From NCBI GenBank assembly GCA_014729705.1, contig WJJK01000036.1, positions 1 to 13,796 of the forward strand: 13,796 nucleotides of DNA, written 5' to 3'. The position numbers and the translations under genes are program-made. Shown here one piece after another: positions 1 through 6,296 of this stretch. Numbering within the stretch: the stretch's first letter is position 1; every line of letters starts with the position of its first letter. The stretch is from Candidatus Altarchaeales archaeon (GTDB lineage: Archaea > Altiarchaeota > Altiarchaeia > IMC4 > SCGC-AAA252-I15). The notes below the pieces were generated by a model, which saw nothing but the letters and a program-made list of their open reading frames with translations, ran no database searches and was not told where the DNA came from.

Positions 1-1
1 G

Positions 2-1225
2 GAGATGGTCAAGGCTGTCCCTGAAGTTAAGAGCCTCAAGCGTATCCTCGTCCTGTTCAACATCGAGTTCTTGGAGTACCTCATCAACGGTGCTGGTGTG
101 AAACCCTCGAAGATCGAGTTCGGGTACGACAGTGAGCTTGAGGGGAAGTTCGCGCAGGACTTCTACAAGGTGAAAACTTTTCCGGTGGGCAGCGACATCG
201 ATCAGATGAAGTTGGCCTTGGACGGGAAGGGCGGTCGGTACGATGTGGTGTTCAGCAACCCGCCGTATCAAGTGCAGAGTGTCACACAAAAAGGTATGAA
301 GGGTAATGGTTCAACACACGCTTCTGCCATCTACCATGAAATAGTCATGTATGCTATTGATGTACTTCAGCCGCAGTACGTATGTATGATTACCCCCTCC
401 AGATGGATGGCAGGAGGGAGGGGTCTCGATGACTACCGTAAAAGGATGCTTGCCGACAAACATATCCGCATGATACAGGATTTTCCCACAGCAAAGGGAC
501 CTGAATCTGTGTTCGATGGAGCTAACCTTCCCGGCGGTGTGTCCTACTTCTTGTGGGATCGAGATTATTCGAACGGCTGTGAGTTCAACGGCATTCAGCG
601 GGACATCGGCGAATTTGATGTGCTGGTACGGGATAACGTGGCTCATCAGATCCTTAAGAAAGTTCTGGCGAAGCACGAGGGCGCATTCTGCGACACGCGA
701 GTTCTCCCTACCATTCCATTCGGACTTACGACGAACTTCAGCAAGTGGGTAGACAAAACGGAACCTTGTTCCACTCCGTGTTACGCACGTAGGCGTTCAG
801 TATACTTCGTAAAGGAGGAAGATTTTACTGACTACCACGGTGTTCGGAGTCTGTGGAAAATCTACGGAGCGAGAGGTACTGGACACAATGGCGAAATCTT
901 CTCCAAAGAACGAGACAATATAGGGTATCGGAATGTGTTCTTGGGAGAAAAAGGGAGCATCTGTACGCAAACCTATCTTGTCTTGGCATCTTTTCGTAAG
1001 AAGGAAGATGCGATAGGGTACCTCCGCTACACACAAACGAAATTCTTTCAGTTCCTGATGAGCCTTAGAACCATCTCTCAGATGGTCAGTAGTGACAAGT
1101 TCGCGTGGGTGCCGGACCTCGGGGACTACTCGAAGGCGTGGACCGACGAGGAACTCTACGAGCACTTCGGACTGACGAAGCAGGAACGCGACCACATCGA
1201 GAAGACGATCAAGAGTCTGGACTGA
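2..1225 (+). CDS. Eco57I-class N6-adenine DNA methyltransferase (5' end probably cut off)
   Basis: Predicted SAM-dependent DNA methyltransferase of the Eco57I/TaqI group, which methylates adenine N6 within a recognition site. Counting from the first in-frame ATG at 5, the catalytic motif IV is YDVVFSNPPYQ with NPPY at residues 85-88. It is followed by the family signature around residues 129-188: TPSRWMAGGRGLDDYRK, then LPGGVSYFLWDRDY. The reading frame is open to the window edge, and the GGAG at 1-4 abuts the ATG, too close to act as a ribosome site, so the true start is probably upstream. In place of the usual glycine loop (motif I, FxGxG) the expected strand reads RILVLFNIEFLEYL, followed by an acidic IEFGYDSEL (motif II). 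Codons are G/C-ending in the first 300 and last 150 bases but mixed in between. The C-terminal half should hold target recognition. The class call is firm; specificity and activity are not readable. Confidence 0.85.
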   Translation, partial: EMVKAVPEVKSLKRILVLFNIEFLEYLINGAGVKPSKIEFGYDSELEGKFAQDFYKVKTFPVGSDIDQMKLALDGKGGRYDVVFSNPPYQVQSVTQKGMKGNGSTHASAIYHEIVMYAIDVLQPQYVCMITPSRWMAGGRGLDDYRKRMLADKHIRMIQDFPTAKGPESVFDGANLPGGVSYFLWDRDYSNGCEFNGIQRDIGEFDVLVRDNVAHQILKKVLAKHEGAFCDTRVLPTIPFGLTTNFSKWVDKTEPCSTPCYARRRSVYFVKEEDFTDYHGVRSLWKIYGARGTGHNGEIFSKERDNIGYRNVFLGEKGSICTQTYLVLASFRKKEDAIGYLRYTQTKFFQFLMSLRTISQMVSSDKFAWVPDLGDYSKAWTDEELYEHFGLTKQERDHIEKTIKSLD

Positions 1226-1234
1226 GAGAGATAT

Positions 1235-1570
1235 ATGAACGTCATTAGTATAGTGTGTGCCGTTATCGGGTGTCTTCTTTTCATCGGTGTGTGCCTTTGG
1301 AGTCTAGAACTACAGGACATGTACTGTTACTGTAAGCACTGTAAGATCACACGTCCTTATGGCGGAGAAATTACGGGTGTTCGACAAGGCATTCCGGTTC
1401 GAGAGCCTGTTGATGTCAGATGTCCTACTTGTTTACAGACCATGACAGCAATGAAGCGTAACAAGATTCTTCTTTGGGGTATGGTACCTTTTCAGTTAAT
1501 CGGGAAGGGTATGCATTTCTTCAAGGAAGCTCTTATAGACATCGCCAAGAAGTTGGGAGGTCAATCTTGA
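1235..1570 (+). CDS. Small membrane-anchored zinc-ribbon protein
   Basis: A 111-aa protein of unrecognised family. Residues 4-24 form one hydrophobic segment, consistent with a single membrane span. It is followed by a CYCKHCK cluster (Cys 31, 33, 36) and a CPTC pair (Cys 63, 66), which together look like a four-cysteine zinc ribbon. A second moderately hydrophobic stretch lies near residues 77-90, ahead of a short amphipathic tail. The start has only a weak purine-rich site (GAGAGAG at 1224-1231). It sits 9 bp after the methyltransferase, and its TGA stop overlaps the TTG start of the helicase (TTGA at 1567-1570), so the two are probably translationally coupled. The placement suggests a membrane-tethered accessory of the methyltransferase/helicase/nuclease unit, but that is inference; no function can be assigned. 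Confidence 0.75.
   Translation: MNVISIVCAVIGCLLFIGVCLWSLELQDMYCYCKHCKITRPYGGEITGVRQGIPVREPVDVRCPTCLQTMTAMKRNKILLWGMVPFQLIGKGMHFFKEALIDIAKKLGGQS
1555..1569 (+). promoter_or_regulatory. Ribosome binding site that fixes a TTG start for the helicase
   Basis: GGGAGG at 1555-1560 lies 6 bases before TTG 1567-1569. No ATG in this frame is available except one at 1474, deep inside the preceding gene and without a comparable site. The TTG overlaps the preceding TGA as TTGA, a coupled-translation arrangement. Confidence 0.75.
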
Positions 1571-3264
1571 GTCTACTCCAACAGGTACAGGCTGCACAGC
1601 AGCCTGCCACCCCTAAGAGTCTCTTGGAGCGTGTGCAGGAGGCTTACAAGGGCGCATGTATCAGCACGGTCGCCTTCGATAAATTCGCGAAGAACCACCG
1701 CGCCCACCAGAACACAGCAATCGATGCCATCCTCAGCCACGACAACGGACAGGTCTCTATTCCTACAGGTACTGGAAAGACCCGCATCCAGATACACACG
1801 CACGTCTATGACATGCTACGTAAGTCGGAGAACAACGAGATAGGCGTCTACGTCATCGGAGCCCACCGACTCCTCCTGTGCAAGCAACTCATGGACGAAC
1901 TCCAGGACCTGTGCTTCTCCAATGGGGTACGTACAAACGTGCTGTACGTGGGGTCTGCTCGACACGATGACAAAGTGGTGTACGATGAGTACTTCAATGA
2001 AGGTGTCAACACAAACACCTTCGAGATGGTCTACACCACGCAACGAAACGAAGTCGAGGAGTTCTGGAAGAAGACACAGGCACAGGGACGACATCTCATC
2101 GTCGTATCCACATACCACTCCTTCAACGGACTCTCCGCCATAGAGTCTATCGACATCTGCACCTACGACGAAGCCCACACCACCATCTCCGAGGACTTCA
2201 CCAACAACATCCTCGCAGTCATGCCCCACATCAAGCGCAACTACTTCTTCACCGCTACCCGCAAGGTCAACGGTGAGGACGGCGGCATGAACAACACCGA
2301 GATGTATGGTGAGGTCATCTGTGACATCTCTCCTCGGGAGATGATTAAGGCCGGGGAGATCACGATGCCCCGCATCCATGTCCTGCACCTAGATGATACA
2401 CGTGTGCCGAAGGGCATGGTCGTCTCCGATAAGAATGAAAGGATGTTGGTCAAGACTGTCATCGAGGGGTTCACGGAGCACAAGGAACGAGTGAAGGCTG
2501 ACTCCGCTGATCCAAACACAGTCGGGGCAAAGCTTCTTGTCTCCTGTAAGGGAAGCGATGAGCTTGCTACCGTACAGAACAGCCCTTACTTCCAGGAGTG
2601 GTGCAGTCAGAACAACGTGCATGTTTTCTCGTACTCCACCCGCTTCGGTAGCTGGAATAACTTCAAGGAAGACGTGAACCGCAACAGAGTGTACGACAGC
2701 ATGTGTGCACTCAAAGATGAGGATGATGCTATCCTCCTGCACATAGACATCCTGGCAGAAGGTATCGACCTCCCGAGCCTCACAGGTGTCATGCTCCTGC
2801 GACACCTCAATGTATCCAAGCTGCTCCAGACCCTCGGACGCGCCCTGCGTCTGATGAAGACGGACAGGAAGAGGCTTTACGAGGGTACTATCAAGCCGGA
2901 TGAGCGGGACAAGTACGTGAAGCCTTTTGCGTATATGCTCCTCCCCATGCACTTCGAGGGTATGGAGGCATCTGCGGAGGAGATGAAACGTACCATCCAG
3001 ACCGTCGTGCAAACATACGACAGTCCGGTGGAAGAGTTCCTGCCTCTGGAGGAGTTCGAGGCGCTTAAGAATCAGTACCTCGACCCCGTCACGGATGCCA
3101 AGAAGATAGCCAAGAGGCAGAAGGACTATCCGCTCCTTCATGTCATCGAGGACATTATCATGGATGAGTTCCAGGTGGCTCTTCCATCAGACCCACAGGA
3201 ACGCTACGATAAACTTATGAGTATGATAGGCTCACTCAACGAAGGAGACCTTACTAATGCTTAA
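1567..3264 (+). CDS. SF2 DEAH-box helicase/translocase, restriction-system type
   Basis: A 565-aa superfamily 2 ATPase of the kind found in Type I, Type III and Type ISP restriction enzymes. From the TTG start, the motifs are: HQNTAID near 47-53 (Q-motif-like); Walker A PTGTGKT at 66-72; YDEAH with DEAH at 201-204; FTATR at 228-232 (motif III); ILAEGIDLPSL at 395-405 (motif V); and QTLGRALR at 421-428 (motif VI, arginine finger). Both RecA-like domains are therefore complete. The last 120 residues are charged and helical and could bind partners. There is no nuclease or methyltransferase domain in this polypeptide; those functions are in flanking genes. The TTG start is set by GGGAGG at 1555-1560. 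Its end overlaps the nuclease gene by 8 bases. The inferred role is ATP-driven DNA translocation for a restriction-like complex; a stand-alone phage helicase is the alternative. Confidence 0.88.
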   Translation: MSLLQQVQAAQQPATPKSLLERVQEAYKGACISTVAFDKFAKNHRAHQNTAIDAILSHDNGQVSIPTGTGKTRIQIHTHVYDMLRKSENNEIGVYVIGAHRLLLCKQLMDELQDLCFSNGVRTNVLYVGSARHDDKVVYDEYFNEGVNTNTFEMVYTTQRNEVEEFWKKTQAQGRHLIVVSTYHSFNGLSAIESIDICTYDEAHTTISEDFTNNILAVMPHIKRNYFFTATRKVNGEDGGMNNTEMYGEVICDISPREMIKAGEITMPRIHVLHLDDTRVPKGMVVSDKNERMLVKTVIEGFTEHKERVKADSADPNTVGAKLLVSCKGSDELATVQNSPYFQEWCSQNNVHVFSYSTRFGSWNNFKEDVNRNRVYDSMCALKDEDDAILLHIDILAEGIDLPSLTGVMLLRHLNVSKLLQTLGRALRLMKTDRKRLYEGTIKPDERDKYVKPFAYMLLPMHFEGMEASAEEMKRTIQTVVQTYDSPVEEFLPLEEFEALKNQYLDPVTDAKKIAKRQKDYPLLHVIEDIIMDEFQVALPSDPQERYDKLMSMIGSLNEGDLTNA

Positions 3265-3901
3265 GACCGCAGGACATGTGAAGAAACACTATATACCGTG
3301 CTGCGTTATCTTTGAGGACTTCAAACAGCGTGGTCGTCGACAAACCACGCTCCAGGATTACATGACCTCCATCGAGGCCATAGTGAGTAAGGGACTCAAA
3401 CCGATGCCCGGTCTTCCTAATGGTCTCGACCCCATCACCGACATCGACGACGCCAACATCTTTCGGGGAGACATGCTGGAGGTACTGGCTGAGATATTCT
3501 TCAAGGCGTTCACCAACAGCCCTCAGGTAGGCCTCACAGACTATGCCCCGGTACCTCTTGAAGAGGACTATGGCGTAGATGGTATAGGGGTCAATGCTAC
3601 CGGCAAGAAGTGTGCCGTGCAGGTGAAGTACCGCGGCAATCCCGAAGACCTTGTGCTGTATTCAGAAATGGCACGCACGTACACATCCGGAGTCATCCAG
3701 ATGGGCATACCTCTGGAAGGTCCTGACTGTTTGTATGTGTTCACGACTGCGAACGGGGTGTCTGTATCGTGTCAGGAAGTGTTTAAGAAGATGCTCCGTG
3801 TCCTGAACCGTGAGATCATCGGGAATGAGATCAACAACAACGTCTCCTTCTGGGAGATGGCCTACAAAGAGATATCTGATACCCTTATAGGAGGTGCTTA
3901 A
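3257..3901 (+). CDS. PD-(D/E)XK nuclease, Mrr/restriction-endonuclease-like
   Basis: A 214-aa protein with the layout of a restriction-endonuclease-like fold. A helix FRGDMLEVLAEIFFKAF (residues 69-85) supplies a conserved Glu. EDYGVDGIG follows at 103-111, with Asp 104 or 108 as metal ligand. The strand CAVQVKYRGN at 119-128 then carries Q122-x-K124. D...QxK is the Mrr-type variant of the active site, which also occurs in the nuclease domains of Type I and Type ISP enzymes. The first 60 residues are basic and may bind DNA or the helicase. The start is ATG 3257 with AGGAGA at 3242-3247, overlapping the helicase stop by 8 bases; its stop overlaps the next start (TAATG). The context implies cleavage coupled to the helicase and kept in check by the methyltransferase. 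An alternative is a Type IV-like nuclease or a Holliday-junction-type enzyme. Confidence 0.75.
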   Translation: MLKTAGHVKKHYIPCCVIFEDFKQRGRRQTTLQDYMTSIEAIVSKGLKPMPGLPNGLDPITDIDDANIFRGDMLEVLAEIFFKAFTNSPQVGLTDYAPVPLEEDYGVDGIGVNATGKKCAVQVKYRGNPEDLVLYSEMARTYTSGVIQMGIPLEGPDCLYVFTTANGVSVSCQEVFKKMLRVLNREIIGNEINNNVSFWEMAYKEISDTLIGGA

Positions 3902-4101
3902 TGAGTGCTATGTCTATCATCCGTGTTCCTATGGCTAAGAGAGAAAAAGCTGAGTGCCTCCTGGAAAAGATGGCAGACCACCCAACACACGTTGACGAGA
4001 ATGGTCTGGGCGGTACTGTTGACATCTACATCAAAGCGTCTACTAAAGAGGCGAATGAGATAGCGAAGCCATTAGGGTTCTCTGCAGAGGCTGTGGAATG
4101 A
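3901..4101 (+). CDS. Small unknown protein at the end of the methyltransferase-helicase-nuclease unit
   Basis: A 66-aa protein of no family I recognise. It begins at an ATG that shares one base with the TAA of the nuclease gene (TAATG) and has AGGAGG at 3890-3895, so it is certainly co-translated with that gene. Residues 8-28 are charged and probably helical (VPMAKREKAECLLEKMADH). The middle has a beta-like GGTVDIYIKAS stretch, followed by a short helix ending at AEAVE. The compact alpha/beta pattern fits a small binding protein rather than an enzyme. As the last gene before the terminator at 4110-4148, it could be a regulator or small subunit of the cassette, but nothing in the sequence shows this. 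Confidence 0.7.
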   Translation: MSAMSIIRVPMAKREKAECLLEKMADHPTHVDENGLGGTVDIYIKASTKEANEIAKPLGFSAEAVE

Positions 4102-4109
4102 TATGTGAG

Positions 4110-4148
4110 AGCCCCTTTGTATATCATTAAAAGGGGCTTGAGGTTTTT
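4110..4148 (+). terminator. Rho-independent terminator after the restriction-like cassette
   Basis: A perfect 9-bp stem AGCCCCTTT (4110-4118) / AAAGGGGCT (4130-4138) with an 11-base loop is followed after five bases by a T-rich run (TTTTT at 4144-4148). It lies just beyond the last stop at 4101 and before the next promoter. Confidence 0.8.
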
Positions 4149-4159
4149 CTCTACTTTCC

Positions 4160-4188
4160 TTTACCCAGCGTCATCTCAATCGTATATT
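4160..4188 (+). promoter_or_regulatory. Sigma-70-like promoter for the 4214-5555 unit
   Basis: TTTACC (4160-4165), a 17-base spacer and TATATT (4183-4188) give a plausible promoter 25 bases before the start at 4214, directly downstream of a terminator. The -10 hexamer, preceded by CG, is the same as at 5573-5578 and similar to those at 6320 and 7500. Confidence 0.6.
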
Positions 4189-4213
4189 ACTTGTAGACAA
4201 TCAAGGAGGCTTC

Positions 4214-4576
4214 ATGTTTTTTGTGCGTAAGTATACAAGCGGTGCCGGTGATTACGATCCTCGACAGAGACGCTGGGCGGAGTTCCACTGCGCCCTGTGT
4301 GGCCATGATGAAGATTATGACATCACCAGGACCGAGCTTACTTTCCAGTACGACAGGGAGCGCCGATGCCCCGCCTGTGGACAGTTGAATGCTGATGACC
4401 GTGAGAAGAATCTCAAGGCTCAACTGGCAAAGCTGACCAACGATAAGAGCAAGATCGAGGTAGAGATCGAAAAGCTCATGCGCGAGCTCGATGAGATATC
4501 CCAAACGTCGTCTCACACAGGGACTCAACAGGAGAATTCCGATGGAATGCAACGCAGTGGCTTGTCCTCTTCATAA
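4214..4576 (+). CDS. Small zinc-ribbon protein with C-terminal coiled coil
   Basis: A 120-aa protein. The N-terminal half holds two cysteine pairs, CALC (26-29) and CPAC (52-55), spaced as in a rubredoxin- or ribbon-type zinc site. The segment from about 60 to 97 (DDREKNLKAQ onward to LMRELDEI) is highly charged with heptad-like leucines and isoleucines, probably a coiled coil used to dimerise. The last 20 residues are Ser/Thr/Gln-rich and probably disordered. The start ATG at 4214 is supported by AAGGAGG at 4203-4209. It is the first gene after the promoter at 4160-4188, and its end overlaps the next gene by 35 bases. Family unknown; a nucleic-acid-binding or adaptor role is a guess from the zinc ribbon. 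Confidence 0.75.
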   Translation: MFFVRKYTSGAGDYDPRQRRWAEFHCALCGHDEDYDITRTELTFQYDRERRCPACGQLNADDREKNLKAQLAKLTNDKSKIEVEIEKLMRELDEISQTSSHTGTQQENSDGMQRSGLSSS

Positions 4577-4937
4577 TCGATGCCCACATGTAGCCGCGAA
4601 AACAGCTGAGCAGTGCTCCCGTCTGAATCGCAAGAGTGATATACATTATCTGCCTATCGACGACTGTGATGATGGTGGAGTGTATGAGCTTCATGCTAAA
4701 TGTGCAGGTGTTGGTATCTTTCATAGCGCAACCTCTACTTTTGAGTATGCTCAGAGTACACTGAGTAATACTTCCACCTTCGAGGAAAAGCACTTCGATG
4801 CTGGTGGCGGGGCTAACGCGACAGCACGTCCTGTCCGTAAGCTCACTATGGCCCCTGAGTTTGATAGCGTCCAGCAGAAGTTAGACTTCCTGGAACAGGT
4901 AGAGCTGCGCATACGAGAAACGGAGCTTCATGGATGA
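4542..4937 (+). CDS. Unknown protein with N-terminal Cys/His cluster
   Basis: A 131-aa protein of unrecognised family. I chose ATG 4542 because GGAGAA at 4531-4536 lies five bases upstream; an in-frame ATG at 4491 has no such site and lies deeper inside the preceding gene. The N terminus is rich in possible metal ligands (Cys 3, 8, 14, 25 and His 11, 16, in the arrangement CPLHNRCPH). The middle (residues 55-95) is Ser/Thr/Gly-rich and low in complexity. The C terminus (105-130) reads as a helix, DSVQQKLDFLEQVELRIRET. It overlaps the preceding gene by 35 bases and the following small frame by 8 bases (ATGGATGA at 4930-4937), which indicates tight packing in one unit. Confidence 0.65.
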   Translation: MECNAVACPLHNRCPHVAAKTAEQCSRLNRKSDIHYLPIDDCDDGGVYELHAKCAGVGIFHSATSTFEYAQSTLSNTSTFEEKHFDAGGGANATARPVRKLTMAPEFDSVQQKLDFLEQVELRIRETELHG

Positions 4938-5055
4938 AGCAACAGAAGAAATATTGGTGCGTGCGTCACAGGGATGGGTGGTGCGCTACACGCAGGAAGA
5001 CACGACCCCCCTGAATCTTCATTCAGCATACCTACGCTATGTAAGCACTACGTAA
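4930..5055 (+). CDS. 41-aa small ORF, possibly the front half of a frameshifted gene
   Basis: This frame starts at ATG 4930, with GGAG at 4922-4925, and overlaps the previous stop (ATGGATGA). It encodes MDEATEEILVRASQGWVVRY followed by 21 more residues and ends in TAATG at 5053-5057. The opening looks coding (acidic start, then SQGWVVRYTQED), but the part beyond the run of six C at 5006-5011 is less convincing. A -1 shift at that run would join it to the other frame, which carries a CKH...CPAC zinc-type motif, giving a product of about 89 aa. It may therefore be a genuine mini-protein, the first part of a programmed-frameshift product, or the front of a gene broken by an indel or a homopolymer base-call error. 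Confidence 0.45.
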   Translation: MDEATEEILVRASQGWVVRYTQEDTTPLNLHSAYLRYVSTT

Positions 5056-5198
5056 TGCTACCTCTTGGTATAAAATGGGGAGAGCCTACGTGCCCGGCTT
5101 GTATCGCAAAGGAGAGGAACCATGGGGGAAGAAGTCGAAATTCTAAAGCTACTCAAGGATCACAACCACGCAGAGGGAAGGCAACGGAAGCAGCATAA
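4974..5198 (+). CDS. Zinc-motif small ORF overlapping the 41-aa frame (probable back half of a frameshifted gene)
   Basis: The frame open from just after the TGA at 4935 to 5198 contains TLCKHYVMLPLGIKWGEPTC followed by PACIAKER, with a C-x-H pair and a CPAC pair 18 residues apart. This looks like a real small zinc-binding segment rather than noise. Neither candidate start (ATG 4974 or ATG 5055) has a proper ribosome site; ATG 5055 overlaps the TAA of the 4930 frame (TAATG) and could restart by coupling. The last 25 residues overlap the well-supported gene at 5122 and are low in complexity. The most economical reading is that the segment after about 5010 is translated by a -1 shift from the 4930 frame, or restarts at 5055 as a 47-aa protein. 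Confidence 0.4.
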   Translation: MGGALHAGRHDPPESSFSIPTLCKHYVMLPLGIKWGEPTCPACIAKERNHGGRSRNSKATQGSQPRRGKATEAA

Positions 5199-5421
5199 TA
5201 AAGAAAGCTCTACGGAGATTCTTACAAAGTCCGGTGTCAACTTTACGGCGAGAAATAACGGCACACATCTTATCGTAGAGGAAGGCGGTAAGATTGTAGA
5301 CTATTGGCCTTCTACGGGACTCTTCATAGACCGTGCTGATAAGAAACGTCGGCGCGGCGTCTTCAGATTGCTCAAGCATGTGGGGAAGAAAATGGGCGGC
5401 ATCAATGGGAGAGCCTCGTGA
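5122..5421 (+). CDS. Small basic phage-type protein with WPSTG motif
   Basis: A 99-aa basic protein. After a charged N-terminal helix (residues 3-30), a compact beta-type core runs SSTEILTKSGVNFTARNNG, HLIVEEGGKIVDYWPSTGLF and IDRADKKRRRGVFRLLKHV. From memory, this order (HLIV, then a WPxTGxF turn, then an arginine-rich RGV..LLKH end) recurs in short uncharacterised phage and mobile-element proteins; I cannot check that here and the family has no function I can name. Basic charge suggests nucleic-acid binding. The start is well supported by GGAGAGG at 5111-5117, and the stop overlaps the next gene's GTG start (GTGA at 5418-5421). Confidence 0.75.
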   Translation: MGEEVEILKLLKDHNHAEGRQRKQHNKESSTEILTKSGVNFTARNNGTHLIVEEGGKIVDYWPSTGLFIDRADKKRRRGVFRLLKHVGKKMGGINGRAS

Positions 5422-5555
5422 TCGGTATAGCGCTGTTTCTTACTATCCTTAGCCTTCTATCCTTAGTATGTATCATCTCTCATATCGGATACAGGATCTG
5501 GAAGGATAACTTCTCCACCGGACCTCACCTTCGTAAGAACCACGATAGTTGTTAA
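5418..5555 (+). CDS. 45-aa single-span membrane protein (GTG start)
   Basis: The GTG at 5418 overlaps the preceding TGA (GTGA) and has GGGAG at 5407-5411, six bases upstream. It encodes 45 residues: MIGIALFLTILSLLSLVCII (a membrane span), then a basic tail (SHIGYRIWKDN onward to RKNHDSC). The positively charged tail after the span suggests N-out/C-in topology. The promoter for the next gene overlaps its stop codon. No family is recognised; phage mini-membrane proteins of this size include exclusion, lysis and host-modulation factors, but nothing distinguishes these here. Confidence 0.6.
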   Translation: MIGIALFLTILSLLSLVCIISHIGYRIWKDNFSTGPHLRKNHDSC

Positions 5556-5578
5556 TTCCCGTACACGAAACGTATATT
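5549..5578 (+). promoter_or_regulatory. Sigma-70-like promoter for the 5599 gene
   Basis: TTGTTA (5549-5554) and TATATT (5573-5578) are separated by 18 bases and lie 20 bases before ATG 5599. The -35 element overlaps the stop codon of the 45-aa gene. Confidence 0.6.
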
Positions 5579-5598
5579 CCTTATAGGAGGATCGATCG

Positions 5599-6102
5599 AT
5601 GGAGTTCAATGTACGTGTGTCTGTCCCCGGCGTAGCTAGTACACCCCAAGAAGCCATGGCGTGCGCTAAGGATGTCGCAGAGCACATAGAGAAGATGGCC
5701 CGGGGAGGCCTCGGCTCTTACTTCGTTCAGGGTATCAACGACCTCGAGCATGATGGAGATATCCTTTGCTTCATCGATATCGAAGGTGCGGGTCTGTGTG
5801 AAGTCCTTGGCGGGCTACGCGTGACACGACCCAAAAATAATTGGAAGAGAAACTTCATCGTCGTCGATGATGGCGGCGCTCTCATGCTCTACAACCTGAT
5901 GGGCGACACGGCTGTCTGGTACGGCAGTCTATGTGGTACCGAAGCTCAGAGGTATACAACATCTTCTGTACGTAGCTCTTTTAGCTATCGTTACATAAAC
6001 TATAACAAAAAATCAAAGAAGGAGGCGGCTCGTATCGTCGAGCTTGGACGTAAATACCGGTATCGTCCTGCTAAAGAATGCGAACTATCCGGCTGGAAGT
6101 AA
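5599..6102 (+). CDS. Unknown 167-aa protein
   Basis: A soluble protein of no family I recognise. The first 35 residues read as a beta strand then a helix (MEFNVRVSVPGVASTPQEAM and onward to AEHIEKMARGG). A strand-rich middle follows (YFVQGINDLEHDGDILCFID; later RNFIVVDDGGALMLYNL and DTAVWYGSL). The end is strongly basic and Tyr-rich (SYRYINYNKKSKKEAARIVE, then LGRKYRYRPAKE). The mixture suggests an alpha/beta domain with a nucleic-acid-binding tail, but that is inference from composition. The start is clear: AGGAGG at 5585-5590 before ATG 5599, downstream of its own promoter at 5549-5578. It is co-transcribed with the 41-aa gene at 6130. Confidence 0.7.
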   Translation: MEFNVRVSVPGVASTPQEAMACAKDVAEHIEKMARGGLGSYFVQGINDLEHDGDILCFIDIEGAGLCEVLGGLRVTRPKNNWKRNFIVVDDGGALMLYNLMGDTAVWYGSLCGTEAQRYTTSSVRSSFSYRYINYNKKSKKEAARIVELGRKYRYRPAKECELSGWK

Positions 6103-6129
6103 ACACGAACAACGGACCAGGAGAAAATA

Positions 6130-6255
6130 ATGGCTGCGTCGAAGGACCCTATCGTTGTTGTGACGTGTATCTTCTGTGGGAAGGATGTAGCTGAGTGTAA
6201 ATGCTACAAGAGCCCACCGGAATCCAAACTACCCGATGATTTTGTACCCATCTAA
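6130..6255 (+). CDS. 41-aa zinc-ribbon mini-protein
   Basis: A small gene with ATG at 6130 preceded by AGGAGA at 6119-6124. It encodes 41 residues containing VTCIFCGKDVAECKCYKS, four cysteines in a CxxC...CxC arrangement that would bind one zinc ion, followed by a Pro-rich acidic end. The stop TAA at 6253-6255 overlaps the first base pairs of the terminator at 6254-6292, which is typical for the true end of a transcription unit. Family unknown. It joins several other tiny Cys-pair proteins in this window. Confidence 0.65.
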   Translation: MAASKDPIVVVTCIFCGKDVAECKCYKSPPESKLPDDFVPI

Positions 6256-6292
6256 AAATAAAGAGCCTGGTTAATCCAGGCTCTTTATTTTT
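6254..6292 (+). terminator. Strong intrinsic terminator, possibly bidirectional
   Basis: A perfect 17-bp inverted repeat, AAAAATAAAGAGCCTGG (6254-6270) and its complement (6276-6292), encloses a 5-base loop TTAAT. The right arm ends in TTTATTTTT, giving the U-tract; the A-rich left arm gives the same on the other strand. Confidence 0.9.
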
Positions 6293-6296
6293 AGGG

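Noticed and set aside
1474..1566. An upstream ATG start for the helicase, adding 31 residues
   Set aside because: It would lie inside the zinc-ribbon gene with no ribosome site, whereas TTG 1567 has GGGAGG six bases ahead and a TTGA overlap.
1816..3141. Long minus-strand open frames of 190 and 250 aa opposite the helicase
   Set aside because: They mirror the codon bias of a gene with all helicase motifs intact; no ribosome site or recognisable domain.
4935..4937. Read-through of this TGA to fuse the 131-aa gene with the CPAC frame that follows in the same phase
   Set aside because: The gene at 4930 has its own start and ribosome site overlapping the TGA, and the 12 codons after it do not look coding; the C6 frameshift explains the later motif better.
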